Origin: Frigoribacterium sp. PvP032
GTDB lineage: Bacteria > Actinomycetota > Actinomycetes > Actinomycetales > Microbacteriaceae
Length of the DNA: 64,000 nucleotides
NCBI RefSeq assembly: GCF_017833035.1
Contig: NZ_JAFIBM010000001.1
Location: 3,245,762-3,309,761, forward strand
Direction of reading: 5' to 3'
Shown: in pieces, positions 48,841 through 56,752 of the stretch
Layout: each line of letters opens with the position of its first letter
How positions within the stretch are numbered: the stretch's first letter is position 1
Program-made: the position numbers and the translations under genes
Notes under the pieces: model-generated
What the model saw: only the letters and a program-made list of their open reading frames with translations
Told to the model about the DNA's origin: nothing
Database searches by the model: none

Positions 48841-50556
48841 CTAGGCCAGCACGTCGATCGAGACGGTCGGCGACGAGGAGGAGGAGCGGTGCAGCCCGCC
48901 CGCTCCGGCGGCGGCCGCGAGGGCGCCGGCTCGGAGGCGATCGGGGTCGGGGTCGTCGCGACGGGCACCGTCCCCGCGGTCGCGCGACCCGGCGGTCTGC
49001 GAGGCGTCGCGCTGTGCGGAACCGTCGCGCGCCTCCTGCTGTGACTGCTGCGCCGCGCGCTGGTCGAGCAGCCGCTGCTGGTCGGCACGGTCGTCGGACG
49101 GCTGGTTCTGGCTCGAGAGATCGACGCTCGCCTGCAGCCCGGCTCCCCCGAGGTCGCGGCGGAGGTCGGGCAGGATCGCCCGCACCGCCTCACGTCCGGC
49201 GTCGGTCGGGGCGAACATCTCGACGTGCATGCCGTGGGCTCCGACGTGGGCCCTGACCGTGACCGGGCCGAGCGCCTCGGGGCTCACCGTGACGGTGACG
49301 ACGTGCGTGCCGGCACCGGCGGCCGCGAGCGAGAAGAGGGGGCGCGCGAGCTGCTGCCCGAGGGGCGCCGGAGCCGCAGGAGGTGCGGCGGCAGCCGTGG
49401 GGGCCGCCGCCGCTGTCGGAGCGGCCGGGCCGAGCGGCGCGACGACCGGCGGGGCGACGGGCAGGGCAGCGGTCGAGGTGCTGGTGGTGGCGCTCGTGGT
49501 GGTCGTGGTGGTCGTCGCGACGCCCGCGTCGGCGACGAGGGCGCGGTCGGCGGCGGTCGGCGAGGAGGCGGTCGCGAAGGCCGCCGGGACAGCTGTCGGG
49601 CGTGCGGACTCCGTCGCGGGCGCCGCCTGCGGCAGCTGTCCCGGTGTGGTCGTCGAGGACGCCGCGAGGACACCGGGCGTCGTGGGCGACGTGGACGACC
49701 CGGAGGTCTGCGGCCAGCCGCCGGTCGCCGCACCGGGCGAGCTGACCACGCCGGTCGCGGCCACGTCCGAGGCGGCGGCCGGGGTCGACGTCGCGGTCGC
49801 GGCCGACGTCGCGGATGCCGTCATGTCGACCAGGCCTGCGGGCTCGTCACGACCCTGACCCTGCGAGGGCTCGACGGTCGGCGTGTCGAGGAGGGTCGCG
49901 CCCAGGGCTGATCCGTCACGAGACGGATCCGCGACCGATGCGGCCTGCGCGAGGGCCGCCTCCTGCGGGGACTTGCCCTGCGTCGGGACGGGCGTGCCCG
50001 GAGCGACTGATCCGTCACGAGACGGATCGATGCTCAGGGCGGCCGGGTCGAGGGCTGATCCGTCACGAGACGGATCAGGGGTCAGCGCCGGATCGAGGGT
50101 CAGCGCCGGGAGCGAGGCCTGGTCGGCGATCGCGGGGAGCGGAGGGGTCGCTGATCCGTCAGCGGACGGATCAGCCCCAGGAGGGACAGCGACCGAGGAG
50201 GGAGAGGCGCCGAGCCCGGCGGCGAGCGCCGCCTGGAGGGACGTCGCCCCCTTCGGGGACGCTGCCTGTTGAGGGTGCTCGGCGACACGATCCTGGGCCC
50301 CGCGCTCCTGGGGTCCCGCAGCAGCGACCGGGCCCCCGGCGACGGCCGGTGCTGCACCGGAGGCCGGGGTCGAGGTCGGCGACGGGTCGCGCGGGGCGAT
50401 GGACGACATCGCCTCGCCGAAGCCCGCGGCGGAGTGACCGACCGACGAGCGCCCCGCGGGCGGCCGCCCGACCGGCGAACGATCGGGCCCCGAGGAGGCG
50501 TCAGCCCGGCCGGCAGGACCGGGGACGACGAACGGCAGGGTGCGGAGGACGCTCAT
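48841..50556 (-). CDS. fliK: Flagellar hook-length control protein FliK
   Basis: 571 residues. The C-terminal FliK core is recognisable: THVVTVTVSPEALGPVTVRAH then VHVEM-like AHGMHVEMFAPTDAGREAVR. The N-terminal 370 residues are a low-complexity Ser/Thr/Ala/Pro ruler region. Four repeats of DPS(R/A)DGS encoded by near-identical palindromes are inserted there (see the repeat feature). The hook length is set by the ruler region. The start overlaps the NlpC/P60 stop codon (ATGA). Confidence 0.92.
   Translation of the reverse strand: MSVLRTLPFVVPGPAGRADASSGPDRSPVGRPPAGRSSVGHSAAGFGEAMSSIAPRDPSPTSTPASGAAPAVAGGPVAAAGPQERGAQDRVAEHPQQAASPKGATSLQAALAAGLGASPSSVAVPPGADPSADGSATPPLPAIADQASLPALTLDPALTPDPSRDGSALDPAALSIDPSRDGSVAPGTPVPTQGKSPQEAALAQAASVADPSRDGSALGATLLDTPTVEPSQGQGRDEPAGLVDMTASATSAATATSTPAAASDVAATGVVSSPGAATGGWPQTSGSSTSPTTPGVLAASSTTTPGQLPQAAPATESARPTAVPAAFATASSPTAADRALVADAGVATTTTTTTSATTSTSTAALPVAPPVVAPLGPAAPTAAAAPTAAAAPPAAPAPLGQQLARPLFSLAAAGAGTHVVTVTVSPEALGPVTVRAHVGAHGMHVEMFAPTDAGREAVRAILPDLRRDLGGAGLQASVDLSSQNQPSDDRADQQRLLDQRAAQQSQQEARDGSAQRDASQTAGSRDRGDGARRDDPDPDRLRAGALAAAAGAGGLHRSSSSSPTVSIDVLA
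49910..50172. repeat. Four palindromic repeats inside fliK
   Basis: GATCCGTCACGAGACGGATC at 49910-49929, 50009-50028 and 50057-50076, and GATCCGTCAGCGGACGGATC at 50153-50172. Each is an 8-bp inverted repeat with a 4-nt loop. Read in frame, they encode DPSRDGS (three) or DPSADGS (one). Their codons (GAT, TCT, CGT, GGA and TCA) are AT-ending, in contrast to the G/C-ending codons of the surrounding gene. Confidence 0.95.
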
Positions 50557-51356
50557 CAGGCGGCCCCTCCGCTCATCATGCGCTGGAGCGCGGCGGTCAT
50601 CAGGTCGGTGGAGCCGGACCCGCCGGCGGCACCGGCGCCGGCGCCGGCGCCGGTGCCGGTCACGCCGAGCGACGACGCCAGCGAGGCCAGCGAGGTCGCC
50701 GAGGCGGACGCGGCAGCGGCGCTCCCGGTCGCGGGCACGACGCGGCGGATGGTCGCGAGGTCGGAGTCCTTGTACCAGTTGTCGACGATCTGGACGTCCT
50801 TGCCGGGACGGGGCGCGTGCAGCACCTTGCCGTCGCCGATGTAGATCACGATGTGCCCCTCGCCCTTGGCGACGAGCAGGTCGCCCGGCTTCGCCTCGGC
50901 GAGCGACGGCACCTCGGCGCCCATCCGGGCCTGGTCGGGGACGACGCGCGGCATCGAGACGCCGAGCTCCTTGAACACGGTCTGCACGAGGCCCGAGCAG
51001 TCCATGCCGCTCGCGCTCTCGCCGCCGAAGACGTAGGGCACGCCGAGGTACTTCCTCGCGCCGCTGACGACGTCGGCGCCGGTCGCGCCGCTGCCGGTCG
51101 CGACGGAGCCCTTGACGGCCGCCACGGAGGGGGTCGTCGCGAGGCCGCCCGCGGCATCTGCGGCGGAGGTCGCGCCTGCGCCGGTCGTGCTGGCGAGGGC
51201 GTCCGCGAAGGCGCCGGCCGAGGTCGCAGAGGTGCCCGACCCCGCGGAGGCGGCGGCCGCCGTGCCGAGCAGGGACGACGCGCGCCCGCTCCGCAGCTGG
51301 TCGATCTGCGTCCTGATGTCGTCGATCCGGGACAGGACCTCGCTCACGGGGCTCAC
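50556..51356 (-). CDS. NlpC/P60 cell-wall hydrolase in the flagellar operon
   Basis: 266 residues. The C40 peptidase domain lies at about 95-200: GADVVSGARKYLGVPYVFGG with catalytic Cys in MDCSGLVQTVF near 119 and His in GEGHIVIYIG near 165. The N-terminus is a short coiled coil with Ser/Ala/Gly-rich linker, and the C-terminus ends in a MMSGGAA tail after a GAGAGAGAAGGSG run. No signal peptide is seen, so it may be exported by the flagellar system. Position between fliJ and fliK suggests a functional stand-in for FlgJ. GTG start overlaps fliJ as GTGA. Confidence 0.82.
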   Translation of the reverse strand: MSPVSEVLSRIDDIRTQIDQLRSGRASSLLGTAAAASAGSGTSATSAGAFADALASTTGAGATSAADAAGGLATTPSVAAVKGSVATGSGATGADVVSGARKYLGVPYVFGGESASGMDCSGLVQTVFKELGVSMPRVVPDQARMGAEVPSLAEAKPGDLLVAKGEGHIVIYIGDGKVLHAPRPGKDVQIVDNWYKDSDLATIRRVVPATGSAAAASASATSLASLASSLGVTGTGAGAGAGAAGGSGSTDLMTAALQRMMSGGAA

Positions 51357-51871
51357 TGTGCGCCTCCTGGCGTCGGGGTCGGGGTCGGGGTGCCCGCGGG
51401 CCGGGCAGCATCGGCGGCAGCAGCAGCAGCAGTCGAGGAGGCGGCGGCCTCGGCCTCGCGCACCCGCCACGACTGGCCGGCGATCTCGTCGAGGGCGGCC
51501 TGCTCGGTGCGGAGGTCCTCGGCGGCGGCCTCGACCGCGTGCGCGGCCTCGAGCTTCTCGAGGCCGATGGCGGCACGGCGCGCGGCCTGGAACTCGGCCT
51601 GCGCCTCGTCGGCCTCGGCACGGCGACGGGCCGTGACCGCGTCGAGCTCGGCGAGCATGCCCCGGCTCGAGGCGCGGGAGGCGGCGATCGCGCTGAGCAT
51701 GGCGGCGTCCGTCACCTGGGCGGGCCCGTCGTCGAGGGTGCGCTTGGCGGCGAGGCGGCGGTCAGCCGCGTCGCGGAGCCGGTCGTTCGCCTCGGCGAGG
51801 CGTCCGGCGGCCTGGTCCTGCTGGGCGTGCCGCAGCCGCAGCAGCCCGAGGAGGGAGAACGTGCGGGCCAT
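51353..51871 (-). CDS. fliJ: Flagellar export protein FliJ
   Basis: 172 residues, highly charged and predicted coiled coil, as is usual for FliJ. Assigned mainly by position directly after fliI and by the MARTFSLLGLLRLRHAQQDQ start. A Pro/Thr tail is present. It regulates the ATPase FliI and the export gate. ATGA overlap with fliI. Confidence 0.8.
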   Translation of the reverse strand: MARTFSLLGLLRLRHAQQDQAAGRLAEANDRLRDAADRRLAAKRTLDDGPAQVTDAAMLSAIAASRASSRGMLAELDAVTARRRAEADEAQAEFQAARRAAIGLEKLEAAHAVEAAAEDLRTEQAALDEIAGQSWRVREAEAAASSTAAAAAADAARPAGTPTPTPTPGGAQ

Positions 51872-53208
51872 CAGGCACCCCCGAGTCGGGCGGTCAGCTG
51901 GGCGAGCCCGGCCCACGAGGCGGCGGTGTCGGCGCGCTCGTCCATGCTCTGCTGGAGGAACGCGTCGATCGCGCCCTGGTGGTCGACGGCCGCGTCGACG
52001 AGCGGGTTCGTGCCTCGCTGGTACGCGCCGACGTCGAGCAGGTCCTGCGCGGCACGGCGCGCGGCCATCACCTTGCGGAGGCTCGTCGCGGCGGCGCGCT
52101 GCTCGGCGGTGGTCACCTTCGAGGCGACGCGTGAGACGGAGCCGAGCGCGTCGACCGACGGGAAGTGCCCGGTCACGGCCAGCTTGCGGTCGAGCACGAC
52201 GTGGCCGTCGAGGATGCTGCGGGCCGCGTCGGCGACGGGCTCGTTGTGGTCGTCGCCGTCGACGAGCACCGTGTAGAGACCGGTGACGGAGCCGACGCGG
52301 TCGGTCCCGGCGCGCTCGAGCAGCTCGGCGAGCACCGAGAACGTCGACGGCGGGTAGCCACGGGTCGCCGGCGGCTCGCCGACCGACAGCCCGATCTCGC
52401 GCTGCGCCATGGCGACGCGGGTCAGGGAGTCCATCATCAGGACGACGTCGGCGCCCTGGTCGCGGAACGACTCCGCGATCCGGGTCGCGACGAACGCGGC
52501 CCTGAGGCGCATCAGCGCCGGCTCGTCGCTGGTCGACACCACGACGACGGAGCGGGCGAGCCCCTCGGGACCGAGGTCGTCCTCGAGGAACTCGCGCACC
52601 TCCCTGCCTCGCTCGCCGACGAGCGCGATGACGCTGACCTGCGCGTCGGTGCCGCGCGCGATCATTGACAGCAGCGACGACTTGCCGACGCCCGATCCGG
52701 CGAACAGGCCGACGCGCTGCCCGCGCCCGACCGTCGTGAGCGTGTCGAGCACGCGGACGCCGAGCTGCAGCGGGGTGTCGATCCGCGCACGGTGCATCGC
52801 CGAGGGGGTCTCGTGGTGCAGCGGGACGAGGTCGACGGCGGCGCCGTCGTGACCGCGGAGGGGGCCCCCGCCGTCGATCGGGCGCCCGAGGCCGTCGAGC
52901 ACCCGACCGAAGAGGCCGGTGCCGGTGGGGACGAGGAGGGGGCGGCCGGTCGAGCGCGCCGGCGTGCCGGCCGTCACGCCCGTGAGGCGGCCGAGGGGCA
53001 TGCAGCGGAGGCCGTCGGGGGTGGTCGCGACGACCTCGGCGAGGGCGGAGGTGGTGGCGCCGATCTCGAGCACGTCGCCGACCGCGGCGTCGAGGCCGCG
53101 CACGGTGATGCCGAGCCCGACGGCGCTGACGACGCTGCCGACACGCTGCGGGCGTGCGGCGACGCGTGCGGCGGCCAGCCGGGTCTCGACGGGGGCGGTC
53201 GGGGTCAC
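51871..53208 (-). CDS. fliI: Flagellum-specific ATPase FliI
   Basis: 445 residues, F1-type ATPase. Walker A GLFAGSGVGKSSLLSMIARG near residue 168, Walker B DVVLMMDSLTRVAMAQREIG, and the ATPase beta signature PPSTFSVLAELLERAG. It powers substrate release at the export gate. GTG start 53208 overlaps fliH by 4 nt (GTGA). Confidence 0.97.
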   Translation of the reverse strand: MTPTAPVETRLAAARVAARPQRVGSVVSAVGLGITVRGLDAAVGDVLEIGATTSALAEVVATTPDGLRCMPLGRLTGVTAGTPARSTGRPLLVPTGTGLFGRVLDGLGRPIDGGGPLRGHDGAAVDLVPLHHETPSAMHRARIDTPLQLGVRVLDTLTTVGRGQRVGLFAGSGVGKSSLLSMIARGTDAQVSVIALVGERGREVREFLEDDLGPEGLARSVVVVSTSDEPALMRLRAAFVATRIAESFRDQGADVVLMMDSLTRVAMAQREIGLSVGEPPATRGYPPSTFSVLAELLERAGTDRVGSVTGLYTVLVDGDDHNEPVADAARSILDGHVVLDRKLAVTGHFPSVDALGSVSRVASKVTTAEQRAAATSLRKVMAARRAAQDLLDVGAYQRGTNPLVDAAVDHQGAIDAFLQQSMDERADTAASWAGLAQLTARLGGA

Positions 53209-54017
53209 GAGGCCCCCAGCAGAGCGGTGCGGGCACGGTCGAGAGCCGTGACGAGACGGGCGTCGACGAGGCCGTCGGGCAGGTCGACCTCGGCGTCTCC
53301 GCGGGCGAGCCGGGCGTCGGCGACGAGCGGCACCGAGGAGGCGGCGGCCGCGTCCCCGAGGGCGGCCAGGTCGGCCGGGTGCAGGCGCACGCCGACGACC
53401 AGCGTGCGGTCGAGCCCGTCGAGGGCTCGGGCGACGGCGGCGCGGGCGGTGCGGCCCTCGCGCGGGCCGGCGGGGTGGGCGGCGGCGGGCCGGGCCGGCG
53501 CGGGCTGCTCGTGGGCAGGCTCTGACGCCGCGACCTCGTAGCCGACCACGGCCGAGGCGAGGTCGAGCGCGGTCTGGACGAGCACCTCCTCGGACTCGGC
53601 GAGCACCGGCGCGACCCGCTGCCGCAGCGCCTCGGCTGCGGCGTCGAGAGCGCCGAAGGAGGCGGCCAGCGAGCGCTCGAGACGCGTCGTGGCCTCGGCG
53701 TGCTCGGCCTCCATCGCGACGCGGCGGGCGGCGAGGTCGGCCTCGGCGGCACGCAGGCCCGCGGCGTAGCCGGCCGCGTGACCGCGAGCCTCGGCTCGTG
53801 CTGCGCGCGCGGCGGCGTCGGGGTCGGCGTGGGGAGAGAGATAAGCGGAGGGGAGACCGGCGCCGCGGGTGCCGAAGGTGCCGGCGTGACCGGAGTCGAG
53901 TGCGTGGGCGGTCGTGGTCGACCCGGACCGCGCCTCCGTGAGCGAGGGGTAGACGACGCGCGAGAACGACTCCGGGGCGGAGATCGTCTCCGGGGCGGAG
54001 ATCGCGGGATCGAGCAT
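53205..54017 (-). CDS. fliH: Flagellar export protein FliH
   Basis: 270 residues from ATG 54017. The middle has GLRAAEADLAARRVAMEAEHAEATTRLERS (coiled coil with the GxxxG-type repeats seen in FliH), and the C-terminal half has VQTALDLASAVVGYE and VLVGVRLHPADLAAL, matching the FliH/YscL family. Open frame to 54413 covers the promoter and neighbouring gene and is not coding. Leader of about 70 nt with two GGA hairpins. Confidence 0.85.
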   Translation of the reverse strand: MLDPAISAPETISAPESFSRVVYPSLTEARSGSTTTAHALDSGHAGTFGTRGAGLPSAYLSPHADPDAAARAARAEARGHAAGYAAGLRAAEADLAARRVAMEAEHAEATTRLERSLAASFGALDAAAEALRQRVAPVLAESEEVLVQTALDLASAVVGYEVAASEPAHEQPAPARPAAAHPAGPREGRTARAAVARALDGLDRTLVVGVRLHPADLAALGDAAAASSVPLVADARLARGDAEVDLPDGLVDARLVTALDRARTALLGAS

Positions 54018-54050
54018 CGACGGGCCGTTCAGACGGGGGGAGGGCTGTGC

Positions 54051-54089
54051 GGCCGATCCGTGGCCAGGGGTCGAGCGATCCGTGCTCGA
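54051..54089 (-). promoter_or_regulatory. fliH leader: two ACGGATC-loop hairpins
   Basis: In the mRNA, TCGAGC-ACGGATC-GCTCGA (54089-54071) and GGCC-ACGGATC-GGCC (54065-54051). The first is right at the expected 5' end. The same pair lies in the flgB leader. Each loop displays ACGGA, a match to the CsrA core ANGGA. Confidence 0.6.
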
Positions 54090-54095
54090 GTGCGA

Positions 54096-54125
54096 CTCTC
54101 GGCACGGATCGGGGGGCGCGTAAGG
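54096..54125 (-). promoter_or_regulatory. FliA/WhiG-like promoter of the fliH operon
   Basis: CCTTACG at 54125-54119, 15-bp spacer, GCCGAGAG at 54103-54096. Expected start near 54089. Confidence 0.7.
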
Positions 54126-54177
54126 CGTTGCCCCGAACGGGGGCAGGGCGCGCGGTGCGGAGCGCGTCTCGGGATCG

Positions 54178-54210
54178 ATTGGAAAGTACTTGCTTAATTG
54201 GAAAGTACTT
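54178..54210 (+). promoter_or_regulatory. Twin AAGTACTT operator upstream of the regulator pair
   Basis: Two direct copies of ATTGGAAAGTACTT at 54178-54191 and 54197-54210, 19 bp apart. Each contains the palindrome AAGTACTT. The AT-rich pair lies 37 bp before the first gene of the membrane-protein/winged-helix operon, and the second copy reads GGAAAGTACTTCC. A likely autoregulatory operator or a promoter/operator overlap. Confidence 0.7.
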
Positions 54211-54246
54211 CCTAGGGTGGGAGCACATCGACGAGAGGACGAGACC

Positions 54247-54690
54247 ATGACCGACCAGACCAGGCTCCCCACGCCGGACGAGGCCCGACGGCTGCTGGCC
54301 GAGGCCGACTCGACCGGGCGCCACGCCACCGCTCGGGCTGGCTGGCCGGGAGTCGCCGTGCTGCTGTCGCTCGGCTCCGTGCTCTCGCTCGGCACGCTCG
54401 CCCTCGGGCTCACGACGGGGACGAACTACTTCGTGGCGATGATCGCGCTGTTGGTCTGGATCGGGGTCGTGGTGGTGTTCCAGCTCGCGTTCCTCAGGTC
54501 GCACCGGATCGGGTTCGGCCGCCGCTGGGGCCTCTACCTCGGGGTGATCTTCGCGATCTACGTCGTGGCGATGGTCGTCGTCGGCTCGTCCCAGGGCCAG
54601 GACGTCGTCGGCACCTGCGTCCTGGCCGCCGCGCTGATGGTCGTCTCCGTCGCCGCGGCGACGCACGAGGCCCGGCAGGCGGAGCGATGA
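54247..54690 (+). CDS. Membrane protein co-transcribed with a regulator
   Basis: 147 residues with four TM helices (about 35-55, 60-80, 97-115 and 120-138). The N-terminal 30 residues are cytoplasmic-type (TPDEARRLLAEADSTGRHA). Such small membrane proteins paired with a winged-helix regulator are common in actinobacteria, but the function is not known. The start ATG is preceded by AGAGGA, and the gene overlaps the next by 4 nt (ATGA). Confidence 0.75.
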   Translation: MTDQTRLPTPDEARRLLAEADSTGRHATARAGWPGVAVLLSLGSVLSLGTLALGLTTGTNYFVAMIALLVWIGVVVVFQLAFLRSHRIGFGRRWGLYLGVIFAIYVVAMVVVGSSQGQDVVGTCVLAAALMVVSVAAATHEARQAER

Positions 54691-55079
54691 GCGGCGACGG
54701 TGCGGGGTCGGGCCCGGGCCCGGGCCCGGGCCCGGGCTCGGGGTCGGGGAGCGTCGCCGGTGCGGGGGGCGACGGCACGTCCCGCGGTCCGCACCCGCGC
54801 CTCCGGCTGTCGGAGACCCTGCACCAGCCGGTGCGGTTCTCGATGGTGGCGGCGCTCGCGGCGGCCGACCAGCTCGACTTCAAGGACCTGCGCGACGCCG
54901 TCCAGGTGACCGACTCCGCGCTGAGCAAGCAGATCAGCACGCTCGAGGTCGCGGGGTTCGTGAAGGTGTCGAAGGGATTCGTCGGCAAGCGGCCGCGTAC
55001 CTCGCTCAAGCTGACGCCGGAGGGGCGAGCCGCCTGGACCGCGCACCTCGCCGTGCTGCGCGAGATCGCCGCCGGCTAG
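54687..55079 (+). CDS. Winged-helix transcriptional regulator
   Basis: 130 residues. The C-terminal 90 residues are a winged-helix DNA-binding domain of the PF13601 (MarR/ArsR-like) type: LHQPVRFSMVAALAAADQLD, FKDLRDAVQVTDSALSKQIS (recognition helix) and SLKLTPEGRAAWTAHLA. An N-terminal Gly/Pro/Ser low-complexity tail (SGPGPGPGPGSGSG) is encoded by a CGGGCC repeat. Probably a repressor of its own operon via the AAGTACTT sites. Confidence 0.85.
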   Translation: MSGDGAGSGPGPGPGPGSGSGSVAGAGGDGTSRGPHPRLRLSETLHQPVRFSMVAALAAADQLDFKDLRDAVQVTDSALSKQISTLEVAGFVKVSKGFVGKRPRTSLKLTPEGRAAWTAHLAVLREIAAG

Positions 55080-55120
55080 GACCGCGGCTGGCGTCGCTCC
55101 TCGCGTCGCCTCGCCTCGCG

Positions 55121-55195
55121 CCGCCATCCGCCTGCGCCTGCCGCCATCCGCCTGCGCCTGCCGCCTGCCGCCTGCCGCCTGCCGCCTGCCGCCTG
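55121..55195. repeat. Tandem repeat (20-bp duplication plus 7-bp units)
   Basis: CCGCCATCCGCCTGCGCCTG is duplicated exactly at 55121-55140 and 55141-55160, followed by five copies of CCGCCTG at 55161-55195. It lies between the convergent regulator gene and fliG. Confidence 0.95.
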
Positions 55196-55256
55196 CAAAG
55201 CGAGACACATCCTGCCCAGACCGGCCGCGCCTCCTGGGCTCGATGTCCATCGCACC

Positions 55257-55288
55257 CCGGATCACTCTCAAATTTGAGAGTGATCCGG
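55257..55288. promoter_or_regulatory. 32-bp perfect palindrome
   Basis: Perfect inverted repeat centred on AAATTT, with half-site ATCACTCTC flanked by CCGG. Perfect symmetry suggests a dimeric operator or a remnant of a transposable element end. A degraded copy of its left half lies at 55621-55639 in direct orientation. Confidence 0.9.
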
Positions 55289-55639
55289 TCGCGAGCCCAG
55301 GAGGAGCGGTCCGAGCAGCGCGGGACCCCACAGAACCCGACAGAACGAGCCCGGAACGCGCTCTAGTATCCGGATATCCCCGTATTGCAGCCTCACCGGT
55401 CGGCATTTCCCGACCTGAGCGAAGGAGGCGCGGGCGGCGCAGCGAACGACGCCACAGAACCCGACAGAACAAGCCCGGAACGCGCTCTCGCACCTGGACA
55501 TCCCCGTATTGCGGCCTCACCGGTCGGCATTTGCCGACCGGGCAGTCGCCGTCGCAGTCGCAGAGCGAGACAGATCTGCTCCTGCGAGGGCACGGGACCG
55601 GGCAGGGCTGGGCGCTCGCAGCCGGATCACTCTCGGATT
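55270..55639. mobile_element. Possible MITE-like noncoding element
   Basis: 370-bp segment whose ends are inverted repeats of 19 bp (AAATTTGAGAGTGATCCGG at the left; AAATCCGAGAGTGATCCGG, as its reverse complement, at the right), 17 of 19 identical. Weaker similarity continues inward (GCGAGC and CCAG). No coding frame or transposase is inside, and I could not find a clear target duplication. The left end overlaps the 32-bp palindrome, so coincidence or two palindromes is an alternative. Confidence 0.35.
55328..55539. repeat. Two 88-bp direct repeats near fliG
   Basis: Copy A 55328-55415 and copy B 55452-55539, about 92% alike. Each starts CCACAGAACCCGACAGAAC and ends with a small hairpin (GGTCGG...CCGACC). 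Between them is an AGGAGGCGCG decamer. Both lie in the convergent spacer and have no coding capacity. Confidence 0.9.
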
Positions 55640-55669
55640 TCGAGGTGAGCAGCGGCACGGTTGCGCGGG

Positions 55670-56752
55670 CTACTCGACGAGGGCGTCCTCGTCGGCGCGG
55701 TGGATCGTTATGGTGCCGAGCGCCTCGAGCTCGCGGATGGCTCGCACGACCTCGGCCCGCGCCTCCTCGACCTGCGACTTGCGGACGGGCCCCATCGACT
55801 GCAGCTCGTCGTCGAGCAGCTCGCGGTTGCGCTCCGAGACGTTGCCGCGGATGACCTCGGTGACGGCGGCGAGCGCCCCCTTCATCGCGGTCGCGAGCAC
55901 GGCGGCGTCGATCCCGCGCAGCACCTGCTGGATGTCACGCGACTCGAGCTTGACGATGTCCTCGAAGGTGAGCATCCGCGAGCGGACCTCCTCGGCGAGC
56001 TCGGGGTCGCGCTCGTCCAGGCCGTCGAGCAGGGCGCGCTCGGTGGCGCTGTCGCTGCGGTTGATGATCTCGACGAGCGGCTGGATGCCGCCCACGACCT
56101 CGACCTGTTCGCGCGGGGCGACGACGGCACCAGCGCGCACCTTGAGGGTGGTCGCGACGATGCCGACGGCCTCGGGGGTCGCGGTGCCCATCGTGGCGAT
56201 GGCCTGGGCGACGTCGGTGCGGGCGGCGACGTCGAGACCGGCGAGCACGGCCGAGGCCTGCTGCGGCCGCAGGTGCGCGAGCACGAGGGCGATGGTCTGC
56301 GGCAGCTCGCCGTCGAGCAGGGTGATGACCTGGCCGGGGTCGGCCTCGTCGAGGAACTCGAAGCTCTTGCCCATCGCGTTCGAGGCGAGGCGCTCCATGA
56401 CGCCCGCGGCGCGCTCCGAGCCGAACGACGCCTCGAGCAGGCCGACGGCGACGTCGTGCCCGCCGCGGCGCTGGTAGCGGCCCGAGCGGGTCAGGTCGTG
56501 GAACTCGGCAATGGCCGACTCGGCCACCGCAGGGTCGACGCGGCGCAGCTTGACGATCTCGGCCGTGATCTCCTCGGCCTCCTCCTCGCTGAACTGCTTC
56601 ATGACGACGGCGGCGTGCGCCTGCTCCATCTGCATGAGGATGACCGCGACCTTCTGCGGCCCCGTCAGCGCCGGGCGCGCGACAGGTGCACCGAACGCGG
56701 CAGGCACGCCGAACGCCTGCGTCGGGGTCAGGTCGGCCGCGGTCGCGCTCAC
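55670..56752 (-). CDS. fliG: Flagellar motor switch protein FliG
   Basis: 360 residues. N-terminal GPQKVAVILMQMEQAHAAVV, middle AHLRPQQASAVLAGL and the C-terminal torque helix RMLTFEDIVKLESRDIQQVLRGID are typical. The two Asp that face MotA in enteric FliG (VDDR) are Glu-Ser (LESR). It couples to FliF and FliM. GTG start overlaps fliF (GTGA). Last gene of the flgB block; the convergent spacer beyond it holds the repeats. Confidence 0.96.
   Translation of the reverse strand: MSATAADLTPTQAFGVPAAFGAPVARPALTGPQKVAVILMQMEQAHAAVVMKQFSEEEAEEITAEIVKLRRVDPAVAESAIAEFHDLTRSGRYQRRGGHDVAVGLLEASFGSERAAGVMERLASNAMGKSFEFLDEADPGQVITLLDGELPQTIALVLAHLRPQQASAVLAGLDVAARTDVAQAIATMGTATPEAVGIVATTLKVRAGAVVAPREQVEVVGGIQPLVEIINRSDSATERALLDGLDERDPELAEEVRSRMLTFEDIVKLESRDIQQVLRGIDAAVLATAMKGALAAVTEVIRGNVSERNRELLDDELQSMGPVRKSQVEEARAEVVRAIRELEALGTITIHRADEDALVE

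Noticed and set aside
54190-54246. An upstream ATG extending the membrane-protein gene
   Set aside because: It lies in the AAGTACTT operator; ATG 54247 has a Shine-Dalgarno sequence and starts the conserved region.
55257-55639. Insertion sequence
   Set aside because: No transposase and no clear target duplication; at best a noncoding element.
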